Of a stretch of DNA of 26,011 nucleotides, positions 7,404-15,372 are shown one piece after another (position 1 is the first letter of the stretch; each line of letters starts with the position of its first letter). The DNA is from Desulfuromonadales bacterium (lineage in GTDB: Bacteria > Desulfobacterota > Desulfuromonadia > Desulfuromonadales > UBA2294), in assembly GCA_014859615.1 (NCBI GenBank), contig JACUTX010000006.1, positions 1 to 26,011 of the forward strand, in the 5' to 3' direction. Both the position numbers and the translations under genes were made by a program. The notes below the pieces were generated by a model. The model had not been told where the DNA came from. It saw only the letters and a program-made list of their open reading frames with translations, and made no database searches.

Positions 7404-8140
7404 GACACGACCCGTTGCAGAGCAATCAGAAATTCACGATTCCCCTTCGGTCCAAGAAGAGGACTTTCAGTCAGGCCGATGATTTCACATCCGGCATTTA
7501 AGGCAAATCCGGTAATTTTTTCTATAACCTGATCGTGTTTTGCCTGGTCACGCACGACCCCCCCTTTACCGACCTCACCTCTGCCGACTTCAAATTGCGG
7601 TTTGATCAAGGCAATAATCCGGGCATCTTCAGTAAGAAGCTGCAGGGTTGGTGGAAGAACTTTTTCCAGAGAGATAAACGACGCGTCAATCACTGCCAAA
7701 GCAGGCGTATCAGCCAGAGACGATCTCTTTAGATGACGGATATTGGTTCGCTCCAGATTGATCACCCGCTCATCACTGCGCAGTTTCCAATCGAGCTGAC
7801 CATAACCGACATCGACGGCATAGACCCGTAAGGCACCGTGCTGCAGAAGACAATCAGTAAAACCGCCGGTAGAGGCTCCGACATCAATCGCGATCAGACC
7901 GTGAACCAAAACAGGAAATTCATTCAGAGCTTTTTCAAGCTTCAGCCCCCCGCGCGAAACGTAAGGGATATCATCCTTTTTAAGACGGATCACCGCGTCC
8001 GTAAAAATCTGGGTCCCCGCTTTATCGACAACCGTCTCGGAGACCAGAACCTCACCGGCCAGGATCAGGGCACGAGCCCGTTCGCGAGATGCAACAAGGC
8101 CGCGCTCTACCAATATTTTGTCAATACGTTCTTTAGCCAC
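7400..8140 (-). CDS. tlyA: TlyA family rRNA 2'-O-methyltransferase
   Basis: The 246-residue protein has an N-terminal S4 RNA-binding domain (about 1-62: RIDKILVERGLVASRERA and the following strand pair) joined to an FtsJ/RrmJ-like methyltransferase domain. The SAM motif is DVGASTGGFTD (86-96), and VSRGGLKLEKAL, VDVGYGQL and LIKPQFEVG follow in the expected order. TlyA methylates ribose 2'-OH groups of 16S C1409 and/or 23S C1920; loss gives capreomycin resistance in mycobacteria. Length is normal. It starts with GTG at 8140, with a weak AGGG about 8 nt upstream. It is the first gene of the six-gene minus-strand block, overlapping the methylase gene by ATGA. Confidence 0.93.
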   Translation of the reverse strand: MAKERIDKILVERGLVASRERARALILAGEVLVSETVVDKAGTQIFTDAVIRLKKDDIPYVSRGGLKLEKALNEFPVLVHGLIAIDVGASTGGFTDCLLQHGALRVYAVDVGYGQLDWKLRSDERVINLERTNIRHLKRSSLADTPALAVIDASFISLEKVLPPTLQLLTEDARIIALIKPQFEVGRGEVGKGGVVRDQAKHDQVIEKITGFALNAGCEIIGLTESPLLGPKGNREFLIALQRVVS

Positions 8141-8360
8141 AAGAGATACCCTGTCCGGGAATTAGAAAACAACCATTCACCACAACAGGTTAACATAGAG
8201 GAGAGAAAACGGGCAATAACCGTTCAGAAGCAGGAGACAAATAATACGGGTAAAAAGCGGGGTGCCGTCAGAGTGCACCCCGACATAAAACTGACACTTC
8301 GATATAGATCAAAAGTAAACGTGGGTGAACCGTTTAAACCGCGATCAACGGCCACCGCTT
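8141..8360. other. Intergenic region between the XRE gene and tlyA
   Basis: This 220-nt stretch must contain both the end of the regulator transcript (terminator listed separately) and the promoter of the tlyA block. I could not find a -35/-10 pair I would defend. No small ORF with a ribosome site stands out. Confidence 0.5.
8252..8282 (-). terminator. Intrinsic terminator of the XRE-cupin gene
   Basis: On the minus strand an 8-bp GC-rich stem (CGGGGTGC pairing with GCACCCCG, 8258-8265 with 8275-8282) encloses a 9-nt loop and is followed directly by CTTTTTA. It lies about 80 nt after the regulator's stop codon and separates it from the tlyA block. Confidence 0.75.
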
Positions 8361-8951
8361 CTAGAAAATCAGCATCTCCTTTTTTGCATAGATTACGGCA
8401 ACGATTGTTGCCGGAGCATCACCATGACAGGAAAGAACGTGCGGGAGAGTTGAATCGTAATAGATCGAATCACCGGGATACAAGGTATCGGTATGATCGG
8501 CAAGCCTCACTTTTACCTCTCCTTCCAGCACAAATATGAATTCTTCCCCGACGTGCTGGTTTGATTCAAGCTGGAGATTTTGAGCAGGAGTCAGGGTTAC
8601 GAGAAATGGCTCCATCTGTCTGTTCTGTTTCTGATGGCCAAGAGATGCATAACTGTAACCGCCAGACGAGCCACCGGCCGAACTGAAACGGGATACGGCT
8701 TTTCTGTCATCACTTCTGACAATGCAAAAAGGGGAGTCTGCACTATCACCAAAAAACTCCCCCACAGTTACCTGAAAAACTTTTGCCAGACTGATAATAT
8801 GCCCTAAAGGGGGAGAGACCGACTCCTCTTCAATCCCGGAAATGATCGATTCAGATATCCCCGATTCTCTGGAAACCTCTTCTATCGTCATATTTTTTTT
8901 GGTTCTCAGGCTCTTGGCGATTTCTCCGATTTTAACGTTTTTATTCGGCAT
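8361..8951 (-). CDS. XRE-family transcriptional regulator with C-terminal cupin
   Basis: The 196-residue protein joins an HTH_3/Cro-CI domain (8-62: IGEIAKSLRTKKNMTIEEVS, then SESIISGIEEESVSPP, the recognition helix region) to a single cupin barrel (about 115-190). The cupin keeps HVGEEFIFVLEGEV and YPGDSIYYDSTLPHVL, with probable metal or ligand residues H133, E137 and H171. Such proteins sense a small molecule or metal through the cupin and control nearby metabolic genes, often for amino-acid, polyamine or carboxylic-acid use. The ATG at 8951 is chosen over an upstream TTG because AAAGGAG sits 7 nt before it. It is a monocistronic gene with its own terminator. Its position next to the catabolic operons makes it a candidate regulator of them, but no operator links it to them yet. 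Confidence 0.9.
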   Translation of the reverse strand: MPNKNVKIGEIAKSLRTKKNMTIEEVSRESGISESIISGIEEESVSPPLGHIISLAKVFQVTVGEFFGDSADSPFCIVRSDDRKAVSRFSSAGGSSGGYSYASLGHQKQNRQMEPFLVTLTPAQNLQLESNQHVGEEFIFVLEGEVKVRLADHTDTLYPGDSIYYDSTLPHVLSCHGDAPATIVAVIYAKKEMLIF

Positions 8952-9017
8952 AAATGATCTCCTTTTACTCAATCAAAACAGCACGATCAAGGATAGTTGA
9001 ACGGTGTTGCGCCCCGG

Positions 9018-9806
9018 TTAATTGGTGAGTAATACCGGAACGGTCATCTGCTGAAGCAGCTGGTTGCCAACCTCCCCCAGACTCAACTTGCCGCGTACCG
9101 TCGTAAGATGAACCCCCATAACGATCATGTCAATAGCATCATCGGCACAGAGATTCAGTAGAGTGTCGCCAATATTCAGACGGCTTGCCGGAATCTGTTC
9201 AATCGTTGCCTCAAGGTTGTGACAGGTCAGATACTCTTTCAGTCGTCTCACCTCTTGCGCAAACCCGTCTTTTTTCCCGACGGAGATCAGATTAACCTGT
9301 TTCGCCAGTGTCATCAGCGGCATCGCATCGTGCATCGCCCGCGAGGCTTTTGGCCCGGCCTTCCAGGCGATCATAATGCGCGCGCCGAGTGTTGCCAGAG
9401 AACCGGAGAGAGGGACGACCAGCACCGGGGAGCCGGCCCCGAGCAGAAGACGTTCGATCCCGGTGTATGCGGTCGTTTGATCCTGTCGCCAGTCTGTCGG
9501 ATGACTCACCACAAGCAGATCGGTAAAACAGCTCTGATAACTGAGCATCTCCACGACGCTGACTTTCGAGACGCCGAGATCGACATCGAGCCAGCCGGAT
9601 TCGATACTGGCCCCGGCAATCTGCTTCTGAAACTGCTCCCGGACCTGCGCCACAGCCTGCGTCGTATTTTTCATCCGTGGCGATTCATAAACATAAAGTC
9701 CGCGCAGACAGGCGTCATGCTGCCTGGCCAGATTTAGCGCCGCATCTACCCTGGTCGTGCAGGCAGGCGTCTGATCGAGGTGAACCAGAATATCTTTAAT
9801 TTTCAT
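9018..9806 (-). CDS. Universal stress protein, tandem UspA domains
   Basis: The 262-residue protein contains two UspA folds: residues 1-140 (starting MKIKDILVHLD and ending in GSPVLVVP) and 143-262 (ARIMIAWKAG to VPVLLTN). The second ends with VMGVHLTTVRGKLSLGEVGNQLL, resembling the G-x2-G-x9-G ATP-binding loop; the first has a poorer version. Tandem Usp proteins are cytoplasmic and respond to starvation, energy stress or membrane stress. The start is supported by GAGGAGA about 6 nt upstream. It is separate from the HMG-CoA lyase gene upstream (170-nt gap with a 10-bp palindrome ATTACGTAAT at 9847-9856) and from the XRE gene downstream. Confidence 0.9.
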   Translation of the reverse strand: MKIKDILVHLDQTPACTTRVDAALNLARQHDACLRGLYVYESPRMKNTTQAVAQVREQFQKQIAGASIESGWLDVDLGVSKVSVVEMLSYQSCFTDLLVVSHPTDWRQDQTTAYTGIERLLLGAGSPVLVVPLSGSLATLGARIMIAWKAGPKASRAMHDAMPLMTLAKQVNLISVGKKDGFAQEVRRLKEYLTCHNLEATIEQIPASRLNIGDTLLNLCADDAIDMIVMGVHLTTVRGKLSLGEVGNQLLQQMTVPVLLTN

Positions 9807-9976
9807 CGGTTGTCTCCTCGCCCCGTAATCTCACAGGGCTGAATGTATTACGTAATTCAAAAATGATGCAGAGGCCTGAAACCAAGGGAAGCGTCTCAGT
9901 CATTAAACTTGTCACCTTCTGTCAAAATTTGTAGCTGTCGTTGCGTCGGCTCTATGGCCAATTCCAATGTGATCGT

Positions 9977-10888
9977 TCAAACGCCAGCGCAGCGGCTGTC
10001 ACGCGCACGAGCCACCTTCGAACCGGTCGATCGATTGAGTATAGCGCAGATAAAGCGACCGGCATCGATCAGACGATCGAGGTCGACGCCGGTCGCAATA
10101 CCGAGACCATTTAACATATAGAGAACATCTTCACTTGCCATGTTGCCCGATGCTCCCGGCGCATAAGGACAGCCGCCGAGCCCGGCCACCGAACTGTCAA
10201 CAACGGTGATCCCCTCTTCAAGCGCCGTCAAAATATTGGCAAGCGCCTGCCCGTAGCTGTCATGAAAATGGACCGCCAGAGACTCTCTTGGCACCCTGGT
10301 CGCAACCAGGCAAAGGAGTTCACGAATCTGCCCCGGAGTCCCGACACCGATCGTGTCGCCCAAAGAGATCTCGTAGCAACCGATCTGTAGCAGACGGCCT
10401 GCAACCTCGGCCACCTGTTGCAAAGCGACCTCCCCTTCGTAAGGGCACCCCGCCACACAGGAGATATAGCCCCGCATTCTGATCCCCCGTGGCAGCGCCA
10501 GAGCGGCAACCTCGGCAAAACGTTCCAGACTCTGATCGATAGAGCAGTTGATATTGTGTTGCGAAAAGGTTTGTGAAGCAGCAGCAAAGAGTGAAATTTC
10601 TTCGACACCGTTCTCAATGGCAAGCTCCAAACCTTTGCGGTTCGGGACCAGAACCGGATATACAACGCCGGGACGGCGTCTGATGCCGGACAGCACCGCT
10701 GCAGCATCACTCATCTGCGGAACAGCGTGCGGTGCGACAAAACTCGCTGCCTCAATGACCGGGAGTCCCGTTTCACTCAGACGATCGATAAAAGCAATTT
10801 TTTGTGCGGTTGAAACCTGTATCGGTTCGTTCTGCAGACCGTCCCGGGGGGCGACTTCGACCATCTTGACATAATGAGGGAGATTCAT
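9977..10888 (-). CDS. Hydroxymethylglutaryl-CoA lyase
   Basis: This enzyme splits HMG-CoA into acetoacetate and acetyl-CoA, the last step of leucine degradation. The 303-residue TIM-barrel protein carries EVAPRDGLQNE (11-21; R15 and D16 are the catalytic Arg and metal-binding Asp), VHFHDSYG (206-213, metal-binding His pair) and the HMG-CoA lyase signature VAGLGGCPYA (234-243) with the active-site Cys240, then N249. Length fits bacterial LiuE/MvaB. Its ATG overlaps the MccA stop by ATGA and has GAGGAG 5 nt upstream within mccA, so translation is coupled. It is the last gene of the leucine operon; I saw no clear terminator after it. Confidence 0.95.
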   Translation of the reverse strand: MNLPHYVKMVEVAPRDGLQNEPIQVSTAQKIAFIDRLSETGLPVIEAASFVAPHAVPQMSDAAAVLSGIRRRPGVVYPVLVPNRKGLELAIENGVEEISLFAAASQTFSQHNINCSIDQSLERFAEVAALALPRGIRMRGYISCVAGCPYEGEVALQQVAEVAGRLLQIGCYEISLGDTIGVGTPGQIRELLCLVATRVPRESLAVHFHDSYGQALANILTALEEGITVVDSSVAGLGGCPYAPGASGNMASEDVLYMLNGLGIATGVDLDRLIDAGRFICAILNRSTGSKVARARDSRCAGV

Positions 10889-12897
10889 ACGGTCTCCTCA
10901 ACAGGCTCGAAACCGAGCAGTTCAACCCCTTCGTCGACAATGTCACCGACCCTGAACGGCAAATTTGCAACAATACCGTCGAGAGGCGCCATGATGGTAT
11001 GCTCCATCTTCATCGCTTCCATCACTACCAGCGCAGTTCCGCGTTTGACCTGATCACCGACATTGACCAGCACAGCAACAATCTTCCCCGGCATCGGTGC
11101 GGTCAACCGGCCTTCACCCCCGTCAAGCTCTCCCGCCTGCAGCCCGGGATCATCAAGAAGCAGAACATGACTGTGACCACCGCTGATAACCGTGATCTGC
11201 TCCTCCCGACGCACGATGGTCGATCGACAGCGGACACCATCGAGATCGGCACTCAGATCACCTGCCGCGTCGAGAGTGCCGCTGGCACTGAGCCTGCCGC
11301 CGGGGAGTTCAAGAACATAATGATTATCGCGGTAATGGACGGTGACAGCAATACGGTGCAAGCCATCGATAAAATTCAGGACGTGGTGATTGTCAGAGTT
11401 CAGGCGCCAACCGTCCGTACGATGCCAGGGCGAATAAGGATCGGTCGAGATCGCCGCAGTGGCGGCAGCCTCGGCGTTGCGTCGCAACAGAAGATCGAGA
11501 GAGGCCAGAGCCAGAATCCGGTCGGAAGCGGCTCCCGGCTCCGGGAAAAGGTCGGCGCCATGATGTTCGATAAAAGAAGTATCCAGCTCGGCAGCGGCAA
11601 AAGCGCGATGAGTGATCACCTGGGAGAGAAAACCGATGTTGGTCGTCACTCCCGACACCTGAAAATCGGCCAACGCCTGCTGCATCCGCTTGATGGCGAG
11701 GTTGCGATCATGATCCCAGACAATCAGTTTGGCCAGCATCGGATCGTAGTGAATGCTGACCTCATCCCCCTGACGGACCCCGCTATCGACCCGCACATGG
11801 GGGCTCTCCTGCGGTAGACGCAGATGCCGTAACGGTCCGATCGACGGCAGAAAATTCTTCAAAGGGTCTTCGGCATAGAGACGCGCCTCAATCGCATGGC
11901 CAGTGATAACCAGCTCTTCCTGTTGGCACGGCAGCGGCTCACCGGCGGCGACCCGCAGCTGCCATTCGACCAGATCCTGACCCGTAATCATTTCGGTCAC
12001 CGGATGTTCAACCTGAAGACGTGTATTCATCTCCATGAAATAGAAGCTCCCGTCGCGGTCGAGGAGAAACTCAACCGTCCCGGCCCCGACATAACCGATC
12101 GCCCGGGCCGCAGCGATGGCAGTCGCTCCCATCTTCTCGCGAGTCTCTGCACCAAGACCGGGGGCTGGCGCTTCCTCTATCACTTTCTGGTGTCGGCGCT
12201 GAATCGAACAGTCCCGTTCAAACAGATGGACAATATTATTATGAGTGTCGGCAAATACCTGAATCTCTACATGTCGCGGACGCTGGATATATTTTTCCAG
12301 CAGCACCCGATCATCTCCGAACGCCGCCGCCGATTCGCGTTTAGCCCCCTGCAGCGCTGCATCAAATTCAGCTGCTGCATGCACCACCCGCATCCCCTTG
12401 CCGCCACCGCCGGCACTCGCCTTGATCAGCAGCGGATAGCCGATCGACTCTGCCGCAAGCTGCAGACGTTGCAACGACTGGTCCAACTCGTGATAACCGG
12501 GAACCAGCGGAATTCCGGCCGCATGCATGATCTGTTTGGCGGCGCTCTTCGACCCCATCGCTTCAATCGCCTGCACCGGCGGGCCGACAAAGATCAGGCC
12601 AGCAGCAGCGCATTCGGCAGCAAAACGGGCGTTTTCAGCGAGAAAACCATAACCGGGATGAATCGCTGACGCACCGCTGTCGCGAGCAACCTGCAGAATC
12701 CGCTCACTATTCAGATAGCTCTTTTTAGCCTCTGCCGGACCGATACAATAAGCCTCATCGGCCAGATCGACATGTCGTGCATGAGCGTCTGCGCTGGAAT
12801 AGACAGCGACCGTTGCGATACCGAGCCGCCTGGCGGTTCGGATAAGACGACAGGCAATCTCGCCTCGATTAGCAATCAGGATTTTGTCGATTCTCAT
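10885..12897 (-). CDS. Methylcrotonyl-CoA carboxylase alpha (biotin carboxylase/carrier) subunit
   Basis: The 670-residue subunit carboxylates biotin with ATP and bicarbonate and carries the carboxyl group to MccB. In order: biotin carboxylase N domain (IDKILIANRGEIACRLIR at 3-20), ATP-grasp domain (glycine-rich loop KASAGGGGKGMR and the later EMNTRLQVEHPVTE), biotin carboxylase C domain, a linker domain, and a C-terminal biotinyl domain with VMEAMKMEH, where Lys630 is the biotinylated residue 40 from the end. The subunit type is set by the neighbours, since propionyl- and acetyl-CoA carboxylases share this layout. ATG 12897 is used because a GGGGG run lies 4 nt upstream and the hydratase stop is only 1 nt away; a longer frame to 12984 would run through the hydratase. 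Confidence 0.93.
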   Translation of the reverse strand: MRIDKILIANRGEIACRLIRTARRLGIATVAVYSSADAHARHVDLADEAYCIGPAEAKKSYLNSERILQVARDSGASAIHPGYGFLAENARFAAECAAAGLIFVGPPVQAIEAMGSKSAAKQIMHAAGIPLVPGYHELDQSLQRLQLAAESIGYPLLIKASAGGGGKGMRVVHAAAEFDAALQGAKRESAAAFGDDRVLLEKYIQRPRHVEIQVFADTHNNIVHLFERDCSIQRRHQKVIEEAPAPGLGAETREKMGATAIAAARAIGYVGAGTVEFLLDRDGSFYFMEMNTRLQVEHPVTEMITGQDLVEWQLRVAAGEPLPCQQEELVITGHAIEARLYAEDPLKNFLPSIGPLRHLRLPQESPHVRVDSGVRQGDEVSIHYDPMLAKLIVWDHDRNLAIKRMQQALADFQVSGVTTNIGFLSQVITHRAFAAAELDTSFIEHHGADLFPEPGAASDRILALASLDLLLRRNAEAAATAAISTDPYSPWHRTDGWRLNSDNHHVLNFIDGLHRIAVTVHYRDNHYVLELPGGRLSASGTLDAAGDLSADLDGVRCRSTIVRREEQITVISGGHSHVLLLDDPGLQAGELDGGEGRLTAPMPGKIVAVLVNVGDQVKRGTALVVMEAMKMEHTIMAPLDGIVANLPFRVGDIVDEGVELLGFEPVEETV

Positions 12898-12898
12898 T

Positions 12899-13690
12899 TT
12901 ACCCCCGAATCCAGTTGGGTTTGCGCTTTTCCAGGTACGCGGAAAGGCCCTCGCGCCCCTCTTCGGAAGCCCGCGCTTCAGCAATCCGCTCGGCCGTATC
13001 GGCGATCAGTTCATCATCGAGGCAACTTAAAGAGACTTCTGCGACCAGCTCCTTGACGGAGGCCATCGCCTGCGGACTGTTCTGCAACAACAAGGTCGAG
13101 ATTGCCTCGCTTCGCGCCTGAAGCTCACCCGGGCGAACCACCTCGTGAACCAGTCCGAGTCGATGTGCTTCGACCGCGTCAAAACGCTCGGCGGTAATGA
13201 AATAGCGCCGGGTGGCACGCGGCCCGATCGCGGCAGCAACATAGGGGGAGATAACCGCCGGGATCAGACCGAGCTTGACCTCCGAGAGGCAGAAAAAAAC
13301 CTCATCGGTCGCCAGTGCAATGTCGCAGCAGGCGACCAGTCCCACACCGCCACCGATCGCCCCCCCCTGAACCAGAGCAATAGTCGGTTTGGAGAGGTTC
13401 GCCAAGGTTTTCATCAGTTCAGCCAGATCCATCGCATCGGCCAGATTCTCTTCGAAAGAGTAATCGGCCATCCGGCGCATCCAGTTCAGATCGGCCCCCG
13501 ATGAGAAGCTTTTCCCCCGGGCAGCCAATGTCACCACCCGTACACTCTGATCACGATCGAGCCGTTTCAACTCCAGAGTCAGCGAGCTGATCAAGGTATC
13601 ATCAAAGGCGTTGTGAATATCCGGCCGATTGAGCGTAATAGTCGCCCGGCCATATTCGTCTGTTTCACTAAGAAGGGCTGCAGTACTCAT
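12899..13690 (-). CDS. Methylglutaconyl-CoA hydratase (LiuC-type crotonase)
   Basis: The 263-residue crotonase-fold enzyme would hydrate 3-methylglutaconyl-CoA to HMG-CoA, between MCC and HMG-CoA lyase. The oxyanion-hole segments are SFSSGADL (61-68) and GGAIGGGVGL (109-118). The second catalytic Glu is present (E137 in CLSEVKLG), followed by LIPAVISPYV, a stretch typical of LiuC proteins. The first Glu of ordinary enoyl-CoA hydratases (GGCEL) is Gly here, which I believe is also the case in Pseudomonas LiuC, so this is family character rather than damage. The ATG has AGGA about 9 nt upstream, inside the end of mccB. The stop is 1 nt before the mccA start. Confidence 0.9.
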   Translation of the reverse strand: MSTAALLSETDEYGRATITLNRPDIHNAFDDTLISSLTLELKRLDRDQSVRVVTLAARGKSFSSGADLNWMRRMADYSFEENLADAMDLAELMKTLANLSKPTIALVQGGAIGGGVGLVACCDIALATDEVFFCLSEVKLGLIPAVISPYVAAAIGPRATRRYFITAERFDAVEAHRLGLVHEVVRPGELQARSEAISTLLLQNSPQAMASVKELVAEVSLSCLDDELIADTAERIAEARASEEGREGLSAYLEKRKPNWIRG

Positions 13691-13694
13691 AATG

Positions 13695-15305
13695 TTACAT
13701 CCTGAAAATGCCGAATTCGGTTTTAACGTCCGGGGCGTTCAGAGCAGCTGAAAGCCCCAATCCAAGAACCATACGGGTGTCGGATGGTTTGATGATACCG
13801 TCGTCCCAGAGTCGGGCACTGGCATAGTAAGGGTGCCCCTGGGTCTCGTACTGCTGACGGATCGGCTCCTTGAACGCTTCTTCATCCTCGCGACTCCAGC
13901 TCTCACCGGCCCCTTCCATGGCGTCACGTTTAACCTGGGCAAGTACGCTGGCCGCCTGCTCTCCTCCCATCACCGAGATCCGGGCGTTCGGCCACATCCA
14001 GAGGAGACGCGGGCTATACGCGCGACCGCACATGCCGTAATTGCCCGCTCCGAAACTCCCACCGATCAGCACGGTAAATTTCGGGACCGCAGCGCAGGCG
14101 ACAGCGGTGACCATCTTGGCGCCATCCTTGGCAATCCCTCCTGCCTCGTACTTGCTCCCGACCATAAAGCCGGTAATATTCTGCAGGAAAATCAACGGGA
14201 TTTTACGTTGGCAGCACAATTCAATAAAATGCGTCCCCTTAAGAGCCGATTCCGAGAAGAGAATGCCATTATTGGCGACGATCCCGACCGGATAGCCGAA
14301 AATATGTGCAAAGCCGCAGATCAGCGTGGTACCAAACAGACGTTTGTACTCGTCGAAATCGCTCCCGTCGACGATGCGGGCGATAATCTCACGCACATCG
14401 TACGGTTTGCGGGTATCTGCCGGGATGATCCCGTCAATTTCAGCCGGATCGAAAAGCGGTTGCCGGGGAGGACGCAAAGCGAGCGTCTCGATCGGTTTTC
14501 TCCGGTTCAGATGACCGACAATACGTCGAACTGTCGCCAGAGCGTGCTCGTCATTTTCAGCATAATGATCCGTTACACCCGAGGTGCGACAATGGACATC
14601 GGCACCACCGAGATCCTCGGCGGTCACCACCTCACCGGTTGCCGCCTTGACCAGCGGCGGACCGCCGAGAAAGATCGTCCCGTTCCCCTTGACGATGATG
14701 CTTTCATCAGCCATGGCCGGAACGTAAGCGCCCCCGGCGGTACAAGACCCCATCACCACGGCAATTTGCGGAATGTTCTGCGCCGACAAAGTCGCCTGAT
14801 TGTAAAAGATCCGGCCAAAATGCTCCCGATCCGGGAAGACCTGATCCTGCTCGGGGAGATTGGCGCCACCGGAGTCGACCAGGTAGATACAGGGGAGATG
14901 ATTCTCCCTGGCGATCTCTTGAGCACGCAGATGTTTTTTAACCGTGATCGGAAAATAGGTCCCCCCTTTAACCGTGGCATCGTTGACAACGATCATACAC
15001 TCCTGCCCCATCACCCGACCGATACCGGTAATCAGACCCGCTGCGGGGATCGAGCCGCCATACATTTCGTAGGCAGCAAGCTGGGAGAGTTCCAGAAAAG
15101 GGGAGCCGACATCGAGCAGCTTCCGGATCCGATCGCGCGGTAAAAGTTTGTTGCGGCTGACATGTTTGGCACACGCTTTTTCACCGCCGCCGAGCTTGAT
15201 CCGGGCGACCTGTTGCTCCAGGTCGTCAACCTGCAGCTGCATGGCGCTCGCATTGGCCTTAAACTCGTCCGAGGCCGTATTGATTGCACTCTTCAGTATG
15301 GTCAT
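13695..15305 (-). CDS. Methylcrotonyl-CoA carboxylase beta (carboxyltransferase) subunit
   Basis: The 536-residue subunit transfers CO2 from carboxybiotin to 3-methylcrotonyl-CoA, giving 3-methylglutaconyl-CoA. It spans two carboxyltransferase domains. The N-terminal one has LFLELS-like SPFLELSQLAAYEMYG, NDATVKGGTYFP and CIYLVDSGGANLP. The C-terminal one has FLQNITGFMVG, GGSFGAGNYGMCGRAY and RISVMGGEQAA. These stretches match MccB/LiuB rather than propionyl-CoA carboxylase PccB, and the protein length matches LiuB (about 535). The start at 15305 (MTILKS) is preferred over upstream TTG/ATG codons: it has AGGA 5 nt upstream and lines up with the LiuB N-terminus as I recall it. Confidence 0.95.
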   Translation of the reverse strand: MTILKSAINTASDEFKANASAMQLQVDDLEQQVARIKLGGGEKACAKHVSRNKLLPRDRIRKLLDVGSPFLELSQLAAYEMYGGSIPAAGLITGIGRVMGQECMIVVNDATVKGGTYFPITVKKHLRAQEIARENHLPCIYLVDSGGANLPEQDQVFPDREHFGRIFYNQATLSAQNIPQIAVVMGSCTAGGAYVPAMADESIIVKGNGTIFLGGPPLVKAATGEVVTAEDLGGADVHCRTSGVTDHYAENDEHALATVRRIVGHLNRRKPIETLALRPPRQPLFDPAEIDGIIPADTRKPYDVREIIARIVDGSDFDEYKRLFGTTLICGFAHIFGYPVGIVANNGILFSESALKGTHFIELCCQRKIPLIFLQNITGFMVGSKYEAGGIAKDGAKMVTAVACAAVPKFTVLIGGSFGAGNYGMCGRAYSPRLLWMWPNARISVMGGEQAASVLAQVKRDAMEGAGESWSREDEEAFKEPIRQQYETQGHPYYASARLWDDGIIKPSDTRMVLGLGLSAALNAPDVKTEFGIFRM

Positions 15306-15372
15306 GGGCGTCCTGCTCATCTTTCTTTGGTGTCCGATCAATCTTTGCCGGACACAGTTGCAAAGCCGATGG

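Noticed and set aside
7404..8140. Cobalamin riboswitch controlling the tetrapyrrole methylase
   Set aside because: The methylase start lies inside the 3' end of tlyA and I see no B12-box-like sequence there or upstream of tlyA.
8170..8195. Shared GTTAAC word upstream of tlyA, the leucine operon and in the etfB leader as a common operator
   Set aside because: A palindromic 6-mer is expected about six times in 26 kb, and the flanking bases do not agree.
10999..12669. Two plus-strand frames of 257-272 codons opposite mccA
   Set aside because: Same reason: mccA has continuous biotin carboxylase and biotinyl domains, and these frames resemble nothing.
12899..13690. Missing first catalytic Glu in the hydratase read as an inactivating mutation
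   Set aside because: The surrounding stretch is typical of LiuC-type methylglutaconyl-CoA hydratases, which as I recall also lack it, and E137 is kept.
13833..15143. 436-codon open frame on the plus strand opposite mccB
   Set aside because: The minus strand encodes a clear MccB with family motifs throughout. The plus-strand translation has no recognisable domain and no ribosome site, so it is a codon-bias shadow.
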